This document shows, in pieces, positions 26,289 to 36,049 of a stretch of DNA of 64,000 nucleotides. The first letter of the stretch is position 1; every line of letters starts with the position of its first letter. The notes under the pieces are model-generated. The model was not told the DNA's origin, did not search any database, and saw only the letters and a program-made list of their open reading frames with translations. This DNA comes from Sipunculus nudus. Its lineage: Eukaryota > Annelida > Sipuncula > Golfingiida > Sipunculidae. The stretch is taken from assembly GCA_026874595.1 (NCBI GenBank), contig JAPPUL010000074.1, forward strand, positions 1-64,000, read 5' to 3'. Made by a program: the position numbers and the translations under genes.

Positions 26289-26741
26289 TTAACTTTTAGA
26301 CTTATTAATGCTATCCTTATCCACGAGCGATGCCATCATCTTTGCCTCGCTGCATAAAACATTATCAACATATACCTTACCTTCAAATTTGCATATGTTG
26401 CGTCTAAACTGCATAATATTTATTTCATATCTAATTTGATCTCCTGGGAAAATAGGTTTTCGAAACTTAACTTCATCGATAGTTGTAAAGAATACTAACT
26501 TAGTCTTAATATCGTTTACTTTAGAATGCATTAAACACCCTGCACATTGGGCCATACCCTCTACTTGTAAAACTCCCGGCATTATAGGATATCCTGGGAA
26601 ATGGCCTTCAAAATAAGGCTCGTTTATCGTTACATTCTTAAGCCCCACTATTTTGTCCTCACTTTTGCTTAATATCTTATCTACTAGCAAAAATGGATAC
26701 CTATGCGGGATTAAATCCATGATAGATAGAATGTCTTGCAT
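26289..26741 (-). CDS. fabZ: (3R)-hydroxymyristoyl-ACP / hydroxyacyl-ACP dehydratase
   Basis: 150 residues, the standard size. LIPHRYPFLLVDKIL and EGHFPGYPIMPGVLQVEGMA contain the family's HRYPFLLVD and the catalytic His and Glu region. It dehydrates hydroxyacyl-ACP in fatty acid synthesis. Placement directly before lpxB and after bamA is the common lipid A/outer-membrane arrangement of diderm bacteria. The Cys-rich stretch MAQCAGCLM near the active-site Glu is unusual in detail but does not alter the motif. Confidence 0.95.
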   Translation of the reverse strand: MQDILSIMDLIPHRYPFLLVDKILSKSEDKIVGLKNVTINEPYFEGHFPGYPIMPGVLQVEGMAQCAGCLMHSKVNDIKTKLVFFTTIDEVKFRKPIFPGDQIRYEINIMQFRRNICKFEGKVYVDNVLCSEAKMMASLVDKDSINKSKS

Positions 26742-26795
26742 ATCTAAACTATTTATTCCTTTACGCTTTAGTATAGTTTACTATACCAATTTTAT

Positions 26796-29201
26796 TTAAA
26801 ATAGTCCACCAATACTAAAAACAAAATCAAGTCCCGGATGAAAATAAAATTTATCTGGATCTGTCCTATTAAGATCTCCTCGTTTGGCAAAATATAGCCT
26901 TATAGGAAATAAAGGGATATGGACTCTAAAGCCAAATCCAAAACTATAATAATTTACGTGATGAGGGAATTTCCCTATATTGTCAGTAATATCACCTGCA
27001 TCTGCAAAAAGAACTCCCCAGAAGAGGCTTTCAAAGATAGGGAAGCGTATTTCAAAACTAAACGATATCTTGCCTCCTTGCCCGACTATAATATCTTGTG
27101 TGATGCTTCTCCACCCACGCAATTCATTAATACCATCAAACCTAAGGCGATCTATATCCCGTACTGCAAACTTCCCATCAAACTGTTTGAACATAAGTTC
27201 ATAACTTGCAAAAAAAGCAAGCACTATCTTCCAAACTGGATTATAATAAAATGACCCCAAATTATGCCATTTGATCCAATGGCTGTCTCCTTGATATATA
27301 CCTCCTGTGTAGGTTAGAACACCCTTTATTCTAAAGCCTGTCATCGTATTTATTACAGTATCACGGTAATCTAGAGATATCCCTATTCTATGACTTATCT
27401 TTACAAGAAATTTTTTTGCAATACCACTTATTAAATCTGTATATAATGATTGGCCTCTTGAGGTATTGCGATCTATATCAGTTAACTCAAAGTTTACATT
27501 CTTGTATGCTCGGGTAAAGGAGAATAGGTAACCTGTGTATATTTGTAGTTCTGGAATTATAAAATAGCCTATTGCAACGTCTGTTTCTATAATATCTGCT
27601 CTATAATAATATTGAGTATCTTGGTCTACAAATGATTCATATAAACTATAGCGTGCATTTATCCTATCACGAAGGAAACGGAATGTAAGATTAAATAATA
27701 TCGGCACATAAGGAACTAGCCAGGATGTTGAGGTCCCAACTTCAACTCCTATACGCCGCTCACCAAATTCACCCTTCTGACGTAGCAACCAACCACTACC
27801 TAAGAAATTCTTCTCAGAGACCTCCTCAAAAAAGGTAAAGCCAGTAAGAAAACCATATCCTCCGCCTACGTTGAATATACCCGTTCTTTGTTCTGTTAAT
27901 TTTAGGTTTAAATCTAAAAGACCATCTGCGCTAGCTGCTTCTGGCATAGGATCTATTTGCTTGAAAAACTGAAGATTCTTTAATGCATTTGTACTTTTTT
28001 GTATCTTGTTAAAATTAAAGAATTCTCCTTCAAATATTCTAAGTTCTTGGTCAATTACATGAGTTGTTGTTTTATTATTGCCTAGTATCCTTATATTTTC
28101 AATGTGAACTTTCTCACCCTCAATTATCTCAATATCCCAATTAACAATAAGGTTTTTCTCATCTATTATAGGTATGGGTAATATCTTTACTTGAATATAT
28201 CCTTGGTTTAAATAAAGAGCCTTCATTGCATTTAACTGCTTTTTGAATTCGGCATCGTTGTATCTACTTCCAGGCTTTACTTTTATCTTTTCTCTTAGCA
28301 CCTCTGTTTTTATTTTGGTATTGCCACTTATCTTTATTTCTCCCATATTAAAGATAGGACCCTCTTCAACTCCTATCAATATGAAGTGCCCATATTCGTT
28401 TACTACTCTTTCATCTTCGTAGATATAATCCTTATTGACTTTTACATATTCTACCTTCCCCAGAAAATGACCATTATTTTTCATATATTGTTCAATTCTA
28501 AGACGGTCCTTATTTAATTTTTCCTTGTCAAGAACAGCACCACCACCAAATAGTCCTGATTCTTTTGTAAGCATTATGTCATATATATCATCAGGGTCAA
28601 GCTTCTTAGTTCCTATTATCTTGATTGATGCTATATAAACTTCATCTCCCTCATTTATTTGAACTGTTAGATTAGTATATCTACCTTGTGGTCCTTGTCG
28701 GGCTGTTATATTTACTTTGGTATTATAAAACCCTTTGCTTCTATATAGCTCTAATATCTCTTGTTCATCACTATTCATTGCTGCTTGGCTGAATACTGTC
28801 CCAGGCTTTAGGCTCATTACTGCCGATATTGTTTCTGAGCTTATATCATCTTCTCCTACGATCTCAATACTATGCACTTTGGGCAACTCCTTAAAAACAA
28901 TTATTACCTCAACACCTTCTCCCTTTGCCCTTTTGACTCTAAGTTCTATGTCCTTGAAATATCCAAGCTCAAGTAAACTATCATAACTCTCTTGTAAGTC
29001 TTTTGGATTGTACTTGTCTCCTTCTGATATTTTTAATATACCAAGTACAAGGTCTTCGGAACTCGTTATAAGTCCTTTCAAGCTTATCTTACTTATTCTC
29101 TGCCCTTCAAATTCCTTCCCCAAATCTTGTCCGCTTAGTATTGTAACTTTTAGCATTATTAGCATTAGAAAAACTACAATGCTACTTATTTTCTCTCGCA
29201 A
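26796..29201 (-). CDS. bamA: Outer membrane protein assembly factor BamA
   Basis: 801 residues. A signal peptide is visible (about 1-24, ISSIVVFLMLIMLKVTILSG). Five POTRA domains follow: about 33-104, 105-182, 183-278, 279-362 and 363-440. The C-terminal half is a beta barrel with IDRLRFDGINELRGWRSI near the conserved (V/L)RG(F/W) loop-6 motif and a terminal aromatic residue (FVFSIGGLF), the outer-membrane insertion signal. BamA inserts beta-barrel proteins in the outer membrane. It lies between tamB upstream and fabZ downstream on the same strand. Five POTRAs favour BamA over TamA. Confidence 0.95.
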   Translation of the reverse strand: MREKISSIVVFLMLIMLKVTILSGQDLGKEFEGQRISKISLKGLITSSEDLVLGILKISEGDKYNPKDLQESYDSLLELGYFKDIELRVKRAKGEGVEVIIVFKELPKVHSIEIVGEDDISSETISAVMSLKPGTVFSQAAMNSDEQEILELYRSKGFYNTKVNITARQGPQGRYTNLTVQINEGDEVYIASIKIIGTKKLDPDDIYDIMLTKESGLFGGGAVLDKEKLNKDRLRIEQYMKNNGHFLGKVEYVKVNKDYIYEDERVVNEYGHFILIGVEEGPIFNMGEIKISGNTKIKTEVLREKIKVKPGSRYNDAEFKKQLNAMKALYLNQGYIQVKILPIPIIDEKNLIVNWDIEIIEGEKVHIENIRILGNNKTTTHVIDQELRIFEGEFFNFNKIQKSTNALKNLQFFKQIDPMPEAASADGLLDLNLKLTEQRTGIFNVGGGYGFLTGFTFFEEVSEKNFLGSGWLLRQKGEFGERRIGVEVGTSTSWLVPYVPILFNLTFRFLRDRINARYSLYESFVDQDTQYYYRADIIETDVAIGYFIIPELQIYTGYLFSFTRAYKNVNFELTDIDRNTSRGQSLYTDLISGIAKKFLVKISHRIGISLDYRDTVINTMTGFRIKGVLTYTGGIYQGDSHWIKWHNLGSFYYNPVWKIVLAFFASYELMFKQFDGKFAVRDIDRLRFDGINELRGWRSITQDIIVGQGGKISFSFEIRFPIFESLFWGVLFADAGDITDNIGKFPHHVNYYSFGFGFRVHIPLFPIRLYFAKRGDLNRTDPDKFYFHPGLDFVFSIGGLF

Positions 29202-29328
29202 ACTATTTTTACCTGTATTATTGCATGATTTAATTATTTGTTATCTATATTGGAGATTCATTGCTTTATCATTAAATATATTCACATTCAATATAATAAA
29301 TATTGCTTGTTAGGGGATATTAATAACT

Positions 29329-32300
29329 TTAAAACTCAACTTGTAATTCGCATTTTATTAAGCCCTCATGTCGTTGCCCCTCTGTTAACTCGTTTTGTCT
29401 ATACTGATACTCAACTCCAATGTTTAATTGCATTATTTCTGTCTCATAGCCTACCAGCGGGAATATGTCGGCGTCAAGCGATATCTTCCAAATGTTTTTT
29501 AATAACCCTTCGCGTCCTTTGTATGTATCTTGCTCAAGCCTTAGCCCGCCACTCAAAAATAAACTGTCTGATATGAATGAAAGATATTTTCCTACTGTTA
29601 TTTCTGTATTGCTTAGAAAGTGTACCTCATATCCTGCTTCCCCAAGATATATATATCCACTGCCCGATCGGGCCCGATAGAATAGAGTGTTTTGCAGTAT
29701 CGTTTGCTTTATGTTAAAACTATCTATTCCAAATATCTGCTTTAGTTTACGCTCTATTGGCTTTACTAAGGTTAGATTCAAAAGTATATCTGCAGCTTTA
29801 CCTGCATTTGCCTCTTGTCCATAAGTATTAATTTCGCTTAACTTATTTTGAGTATCTTCTCTTATGTTGCCATAAAGCAATAATGATATCTCTTCCTTGG
29901 ACTTTGATGGTGTTGAGTATAAACTATCCTCGAATGTCGTTCTCCCTTTATCAGCCGCTTTAAATAAATTTGATAACTCGTCATCTATTACCATATAGAC
30001 TGTTACGCTTCGGTTTTGTTCATCACGTATTTTGCGAGTCTTTGCTTTCATTCTTAAGCGATTCTTCCCGTCTACTCCAAGATCTAGTATCCCATCCACT
30101 ATGCTAAATGTGTTGCCTAGATAATCAAAACTCCCTTTATTTGCTTCAAAATTTCCACGAAGACGCGGCTGTACATCATTTATATCCTTCTTTAAAACCA
30201 AATAACTCCCTGTATGCTTCTTCTTATTATATTTTTTTAACGATACCTCCCCAACTGATAAATTCCCCTTCCCTATGTTCACACTTACGTCATCCTCTAT
30301 ATATATCTTTAGTACGTTGAATCTGAGCTTTTCTAATAAATTATATGTTTGATTCGTTTGTGCACCTATGTAGGCTATCTCTGCATCCTTTGCATATAAT
30401 ATGCCAGATACACTCTTCTCTGCTGTAAGACGTCCGGATATGTTTGTGTCAAGACCAAGACGCCCTTCGTAATTTAGGAGACTACTTGCAAAATCAAGCT
30501 TTATATACTCTTTTGTCTTTACATTTATATCAAAATCTGATATCAGCCAATCTGCAGTATTAAAATAGCCATCTATTAAAAGATGCCCATCTAAATAGGC
30601 TCCAGAAACTTTAATCTCATGATTATAGCTCTTATCGCCTTTATTTAATACTTTAGCCTTATTAAATTCTATATAAAGCTTTGCATCTTCTACCCTCATA
30701 TATCCATCTTTACTCTCTCCCTTTAGATTTAAATTACCATCTTGGAAGCTAAGCTCTCCATCTATTTTAGGATCAAAAATATCCCCAGAAAGATGCATCT
30801 TACTATTTAGTAAACCCTTTGGCTCTTCAAGAAAACTTTTTGCTAAGATAGACTTACGTAAATCCAGGTGATATAAAACTATCCCGACGTTAAGTACTCC
30901 TTTTGTGAAATCTATCTCTCCAACGCTGACAAGGCCTGCTTGAGGATTTGTATATTCAAAATCATAGATAAGCCGCTTGCCATCGTAGCTTAAATTAGTT
31001 AGCTTTATGTCTTCTCGATTTATCTTTACTGCCCAGTTCTTATTATCTTTACTCCTTGCAATTAGTTTAAAGTCTTTATAATATTCTTTATTTTCACTTA
31101 GCTTCTTTGCGGTTATTGTTAACTCATTTCCAAGTCCAATCTTATGTTTGCCTCCGTATACGTTGAATTCTCCTGTATAGTTGTTGCCTATCAATGTGCT
31201 TTTTAGTTTTGCATCAAAGTCAATATTCCATATCTTACCGGGGTTATAGTGGAATCTTTCAATTAATAGAACATTTGCTCGTCTGTAGGAGACAAATCCC
31301 TTCTTGAAGTCTATAGCGCTTCCCTTACCCCTAACCAAATCCCATATATTACTTTCCTTATCTTCTTTATCTTCTTTATCAAGCGAAAGTAATTGCACCC
31401 CGACTACTCCAGTTTGATATTTGAAATCTGTTAGTATAAACTTTAAGTCTTTATAAGAGAGTATTAAACTTCCTACTTTGACTTTACTTTTTGGTGATAG
31501 GTATAAATTTAGTATATCACTGTCAAAAGTATTTGTTGCGGACTTATAAATTAGGTCTTTTACACGCAAGTTTACATCTTTTATATTTAATTTTGCAGAC
31601 TTTACTTTTGTATTTACTTTATCCTTATAAAATGTAAACTCACCACTGAATGGAATTCCATTATATTTACCATTTGAGATCATTAAACGCCTTGCAAGTA
31701 TTTTAAGTGAGTCTTCACTCTCTAAGAACTTAGTTTTTATATGCCCCGTAAATATTCCATCTAAGCCGGCTACTAAACCATTTATATTTAGCTTATTAAG
31801 CATAATATCAAGTGTCTTTTCATAAGGGCCATACTTAATATCTAGGTTAAAGCGTTTTTTTAGTTCTTTTAGGCTAAGATTTATGGTATTTTCCTTATAG
31901 CGTAAAAGTCCCCGCATCTTTAGGGGCTGCTTTTCTCTATCGTTTTGTCTATCTAAAATTGCCTGAAGAGCAATATTTATATCTTTGGATTCTCTTAGAC
32001 GTTTAAAGGATCTGTTGTAACTAAAACTTGTATCTATTTTAAAAGGGGCTTTACTATCTAGTATTGTAAGCTGTTGTAAAAGGATATTGCCGTCAACAGA
32101 AACTCCGTTTTGGTCGATACGTACGGTAATTCCTTTTGGATCATCATATTTTGTATGCAAGATAACTTTGTTTTTTTTGGAAATTTCTATTGGGAAATTG
32201 TTAAAGGATATATTTAGATTTAGGGGAAAATACTTTTTAAATTCTCCTTTAATGATTAAACGTTTATTTAGTACAGTATCTATCTTATATTTTTGTTGCT

Positions 32301-35300
32301 CTTGAGTAATCTTGCCTTCTATTAGAAAAGATAGGCTCTTATCATCTATCTTTCCTATGTCTTTATATATGTTTACTCTTAGATACGGGAAGTAATTATT
32401 GTCATTATATGTTATATAACCACTTATGCGTCCATGAACTCCTTCCATAGTTTTAAATTCTATATTTGTATTTACTATTCTACCCTTATAACTTAGACTA
32501 GCGTCTATGTCTAAAGAGTAGTCGTTTACTGTAACTTCTCCTTTTGCAAGGACTTCATTGTCTAGTGTTGGTAAAAAGCTTATGTTTCCAGCAAAAGCAA
32601 ATAGATTACTTTGCTCAATAAGTTCATTCCCGTCATGGGTTTTGATCGGGTTTTTTATTATATTTTCGTTATTGCTAGTTTGATAAGACTTTTTGGGAGA
32701 TAATATTTGAAGTCTAACTTGATAAGTATTTGAAAGAGTATAATCTAAGTCTAATTCAAAAGTATAATTACCTCCATTGTACCTAATATCTAAGTTTGAT
32801 TTAAAACGCTTGCCTTTATTACTTAACTTGCCCTTTAGGATAAGACTTTTACGCTTAGCATTTTTTATATTTATAATCTCTATTTCAAGTGATGGATAGA
32901 ATATCTGTTCTTCAAGAGAGGCTGCTAGATTCTTGTTCTCCAGCCCTGATTGAGAGCTACTTTTTGAGACTACATTTAAGACCTTACCACCTAGAAGGTA
33001 TTTAGTATCGTTATACCTTATATTTAGTTTGGGTATTATTGTTTTTAGTGATGGTCCTTGGCTTTTTAAAGTTATATTTCCTTTTATGGCGATATTTACC
33101 TTTTCCTCATTTAGAGTTTCTTGTTTTAGAGTTTCTTGTTTGGGGTTTGCCTTTTCTTGATTTTTTTTTGAGTTTTCTAGTTTTAAATCTGGACTTATTT
33201 TGTTTTCCTCAAAAGCTATGTTGCCGGATAAGCTATAATTCTTTCTTTTATACCGTATTTTGCCATCTTTTAAAATAATCTTCTGGTCATCTAACTTAAT
33301 CTTAGCTTCAAGTGAGCTTATCTCTTTCTTAAAATTGTCATATATTAGATTTAATTTTGTATAGTATGACTCCTTGAGCTTCTTAAAATAGCCATCTAAA
33401 TACATGGTAAAGCCTTTATAATTTAAGGTTAGTTCCGTGTAAAGATTTTTAAGATCTAATTTTATAAGTCCTTTAAAATAAATATCGAGAGGGTTTATAT
33501 ACGATTTACTAAAGTATAAGTTGTTGTTTTTATATTTAAAATCAAACTCTGCAATATCTTTTGCAATATCTTCTACTATAGCTCCTTTTATAGCTGCTTC
33601 TTCTTCCAAATAATTATGAGTACTTGGCAATATAAAGTGGTTTTGCGATGATGTAGAATTTATTGGACGGATTAATCGACCTCCCTTTTTTAGCTTTAAG
33701 ATTGTTTTTCCTATTATCTGAGATTCTTTTATTTTGTTGGGATAGAATATACCTTTTAGTTGGCCTTTTAAAGTTAGTTTGTCATTAGGTTTTATGAAAC
33801 TGCGTTTAGCTTTTACAAGAAGGAGTAAGTAATCGTAATCAAGCTCATTTATTAGTATATTGAATTTCACTCCGTTTAGATTATTTATATTAAGGCTTGC
33901 AAGTGCTTTTAGGTTTATATAATCATTACATCTTAAATTAATATTAAGTTGCCCTTTGCGATTGTGTTCTACCTCTCCTTCAAGTTCGGGTAAGGGAGTT
34001 AGTCTTAGGTAACTTCTTGATATTTTAAAGTTGTAGATATTTTTATTTATTTTGTGGTAGATAATATTTGTTGTTAATGTACTATTTGTATTAAATATTG
34101 TTTTTGGAGCTTCCAATACTTTTGTTTCTATTTTTGCTTTATTCTTGTTTATGATTTTGTATATAGGATTTAAGGCTATCTTTTTTATTTTAAGTTCTCC
34201 TGATTTTGGCATTTTGTTTGTGTAAAACCCTAGATTTCCTTCTATGCTGCCGCCTTTTGTATCTTTATAATCCAAACCCTTAAATAATATTTCTGTGGGT
34301 CGATTATTTGCAGATCTGATGCTTTTAATAACTACACTAAGAATATCTCCTTTGAGAAAAATGTTCTTAGCTTTTTTTAGGGTAATATCTACGCTTGATA
34401 AGATTGTTCCGTTGAATTTTAATTTTGCATATCCGTTTAGCATCCATTTTTCTTGTTTTAGCATGAAATCTAATAGATTATGTTCTTTTAAGAAGTTATG
34501 GGCATATATTTTGCTTGCAATATTTTTATTATCAAAAGGAACGTTTATATATATCTCTGAGTCGTTTAGAAGGTATCGGACAGATATATCAATTAGATGG
34601 TCATACTTATTTTGCTTGTAACTTGTGATTTGGTGTTTGGGCAGTTTTTTGAGGTAAGGTAAGTATTTAGATGGTCTTGTACGGAATTGGACCTCACGAT
34701 TAGAAAAAGCGCATTCAAGGGCAATTGCTTTGAAGTTTTGGTCTAAATAGCTTACATTCTCAAGGTCTATTAAACCATACATAATTTCGGAATTTATATT
34801 ATTAGTAGCTTTTATGCGAAAGTTTGTTTTAGTGTTACCATAAGGCTTATCCCCCTCAACGTAACCCTCCCCGTTAAAAGAAAAAGTTGTTGGAGTTATT
34901 TTAAAAAGAACATCAAGCTTCCTTGCATGGAACTTACCAAGTTCTTTGTTAAGAAAGGCTGATTTGACTTCACCATTGTATATATCCACAATCATATAGG
35001 GATTGTTTTTAATACCATCATCTTCGGGTATTAAAAAGCGTAGAGCTTTTGTTTTGGTAAAGAATTCATCTATATAGACGACGTAATCGTAGACACCTAC
35101 ACGGCTTATATTGTTTACAGGAATACTATCTTTTAAAAGTGCCTTAGCAATATTAAATTCAACAATTACTTTTTTAGCCTTAACTAAAGGTATGTCATTT
35201 CTAAACTCATGATAGATTATTGCATCATGTATTATAAGCTCTTTTGTGAAATCTCCATCTATTTTAGAAAAGCTTACCTTTGTATTAAGCCTATTTTCAA

Positions 35301-35469
35301 GCATATATTTAACTTTATAGTTAAGGCTTGTTATCTGAGCATTTATTTGGGTTAGCAATAATACTAGTCCTATAAACAGGGCAAATATTAAAGTTATGTA
35401 GGATATACTTTGGCTTTTTGTGGAGTTTATAAATCTGTTTTTTATGTTATTAATAAGTTTTAAAATCAT
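29329..35469 (-). CDS. tamB: TamB/AsmA-like inner-membrane to outer-membrane bridging protein
   Basis: 2046 residues. One N-terminal membrane anchor (about 22-46, YITLIFALFIGLVLLLTQI) is followed by a very long region of alternating beta strands with few motifs, typical of the beta-taco folds of AsmA-like proteins. The last 350 residues match the style of the TamB C-terminal domain (DUF490): DNEL-type, GLDLGV-like VDGILDLGVDGKNRLRMKAK, SLLLYGN, LLLNLTLVKPIERKLKQIFG, and a final aromatic (CELQVEF). Such proteins move phospholipid between membranes and aid outer-membrane protein assembly. Its partner is probably the adjacent BamA, 127 bp downstream. It is longer than E. coli TamB (1259 residues). 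Confidence 0.85.
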   Translation of the reverse strand: MILKLINNIKNRFINSTKSQSISYITLIFALFIGLVLLLTQINAQITSLNYKVKYMLENRLNTKVSFSKIDGDFTKELIIHDAIIYHEFRNDIPLVKAKKVIVEFNIAKALLKDSIPVNNISRVGVYDYVVYIDEFFTKTKALRFLIPEDDGIKNNPYMIVDIYNGEVKSAFLNKELGKFHARKLDVLFKITPTTFSFNGEGYVEGDKPYGNTKTNFRIKATNNINSEIMYGLIDLENVSYLDQNFKAIALECAFSNREVQFRTRPSKYLPYLKKLPKHQITSYKQNKYDHLIDISVRYLLNDSEIYINVPFDNKNIASKIYAHNFLKEHNLLDFMLKQEKWMLNGYAKLKFNGTILSSVDITLKKAKNIFLKGDILSVVIKSIRSANNRPTEILFKGLDYKDTKGGSIEGNLGFYTNKMPKSGELKIKKIALNPIYKIINKNKAKIETKVLEAPKTIFNTNSTLTTNIIYHKINKNIYNFKISRSYLRLTPLPELEGEVEHNRKGQLNINLRCNDYINLKALASLNINNLNGVKFNILINELDYDYLLLLVKAKRSFIKPNDKLTLKGQLKGIFYPNKIKESQIIGKTILKLKKGGRLIRPINSTSSQNHFILPSTHNYLEEEAAIKGAIVEDIAKDIAEFDFKYKNNNLYFSKSYINPLDIYFKGLIKLDLKNLYTELTLNYKGFTMYLDGYFKKLKESYYTKLNLIYDNFKKEISSLEAKIKLDDQKIILKDGKIRYKRKNYSLSGNIAFEENKISPDLKLENSKKNQEKANPKQETLKQETLNEEKVNIAIKGNITLKSQGPSLKTIIPKLNIRYNDTKYLLGGKVLNVVSKSSSQSGLENKNLAASLEEQIFYPSLEIEIINIKNAKRKSLILKGKLSNKGKRFKSNLDIRYNGGNYTFELDLDYTLSNTYQVRLQILSPKKSYQTSNNENIIKNPIKTHDGNELIEQSNLFAFAGNISFLPTLDNEVLAKGEVTVNDYSLDIDASLSYKGRIVNTNIEFKTMEGVHGRISGYITYNDNNYFPYLRVNIYKDIGKIDDKSLSFLIEGKITQEQQKYKIDTVLNKRLIIKGEFKKYFPLNLNISFNNFPIEISKKNKVILHTKYDDPKGITVRIDQNGVSVDGNILLQQLTILDSKAPFKIDTSFSYNRSFKRLRESKDINIALQAILDRQNDREKQPLKMRGLLRYKENTINLSLKELKKRFNLDIKYGPYEKTLDIMLNKLNINGLVAGLDGIFTGHIKTKFLESEDSLKILARRLMISNGKYNGIPFSGEFTFYKDKVNTKVKSAKLNIKDVNLRVKDLIYKSATNTFDSDILNLYLSPKSKVKVGSLILSYKDLKFILTDFKYQTGVVGVQLLSLDKEDKEDKESNIWDLVRGKGSAIDFKKGFVSYRRANVLLIERFHYNPGKIWNIDFDAKLKSTLIGNNYTGEFNVYGGKHKIGLGNELTITAKKLSENKEYYKDFKLIARSKDNKNWAVKINREDIKLTNLSYDGKRLIYDFEYTNPQAGLVSVGEIDFTKGVLNVGIVLYHLDLRKSILAKSFLEEPKGLLNSKMHLSGDIFDPKIDGELSFQDGNLNLKGESKDGYMRVEDAKLYIEFNKAKVLNKGDKSYNHEIKVSGAYLDGHLLIDGYFNTADWLISDFDINVKTKEYIKLDFASSLLNYEGRLGLDTNISGRLTAEKSVSGILYAKDAEIAYIGAQTNQTYNLLEKLRFNVLKIYIEDDVSVNIGKGNLSVGEVSLKKYNKKKHTGSYLVLKKDINDVQPRLRGNFEANKGSFDYLGNTFSIVDGILDLGVDGKNRLRMKAKTRKIRDEQNRSVTVYMVIDDELSNLFKAADKGRTTFEDSLYSTPSKSKEEISLLLYGNIREDTQNKLSEINTYGQEANAGKAADILLNLTLVKPIERKLKQIFGIDSFNIKQTILQNTLFYRARSGSGYIYLGEAGYEVHFLSNTEITVGKYLSFISDSLFLSGGLRLEQDTYKGREGLLKNIWKISLDADIFPLVGYETEIMQLNIGVEYQYRQNELTEGQRHEGLIKCELQVEF

Positions 35470-35494
35470 CTATCTTTTTTTAACTATCTTAATT

Positions 35495-35523
35495 AAAGCT
35501 ATTTAATTTAAAGCTATTTAATT
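35495..35523. repeat. 14-bp direct repeat (15-bp period) at the exbD 3' end
   Basis: AAAGCTATTTAATT occurs at 35495-35508 and 35510-35523. The second copy holds the exbD stop codon (35518-35520), so the first copy is a duplicated gene end lying in the spacer to tamB. Same pattern as at the cbiA and gyrA 3' ends. Confidence 0.92.
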
Positions 35524-35934
35524 CCCACCTTTTTTTATTGTTTTAACATATGGGTTTTTGTTATAGCCTGCTTTTTTTATCTCATCCATAACGGATATAA
35601 GTGACTGTAGGGGAGTTGTGCTTGCTGCTGTTATTACTATGTCGGTGGTTTTTGGGAGTTTGCTCTTTAGCACTAGGCTTAAGTTTTTTAGACTTACTCT
35701 TTTTTGTTCTATCGATATATTCCCATCATTTAAAATCGTTATATCAAGTGTTTTGTTTTTATCTAATTTAAGCTCTTCTCCTGACTTTGAATCTGGTAGT
35801 GATACGTTATGCCCTGTTATTCTTACCCTGTTATAAGAAAATATAAAAAATATAAGAAGTATAAATATTACATCCACAAGCGGGGTAAGCTCTATACTCA
35901 CCATCCTGTATAAACTTCGTTTTCTTTTTTTCAT
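35518..35934 (-). CDS. exbD: ExbD/TolR-family biopolymer transport protein
   Basis: 138 residues, typical. A short basic cytoplasmic tail is followed by one membrane helix containing the conserved Asp: ELTPLVDVIFILLIFFIFSY (residues about 16-35). The periplasmic domain follows, with ELKLDKNKTLDITILNDGNI quoted as LDKNKTLDITILNDG. ExbD works with ExbB and uses the proton gradient to drive TonB or Tol-Pal. No exbB/tolQ, tonB or tolA is adjacent. It lies between ligA and tamB on the minus strand, so the ExbB partner must be encoded elsewhere. Confidence 0.9.
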   Translation of the reverse strand: MKKRKRSLYRMVSIELTPLVDVIFILLIFFIFSYNRVRITGHNVSLPDSKSGEELKLDKNKTLDITILNDGNISIEQKRVSLKNLSLVLKSKLPKTTDIVITAASTTPLQSLISVMDEIKKAGYNKNPYVKTIKKGGN

Positions 35935-36049
35935 ATCCCTTTTTTACGCTTATCCTTAATATAAACTAAATTTATAAAAGTTTAAGTGTTTTAGCTGCTT
36001 TTTGGATGCTATTTTTTAAGGTTTTAATATGTTTAAAATATCAAAGTGC

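Noticed and set aside
29202-29328. Small gene between bamA and tamB
   Set aside because: Reading frames here are short, A/T-rich and lack a start with a ribosome binding site.
35935-36049. BRCT domain of LigA encoded downstream in another frame
   Set aside because: Only 115 bp remain before exbD, too short for a BRCT domain of about 75-80 residues.
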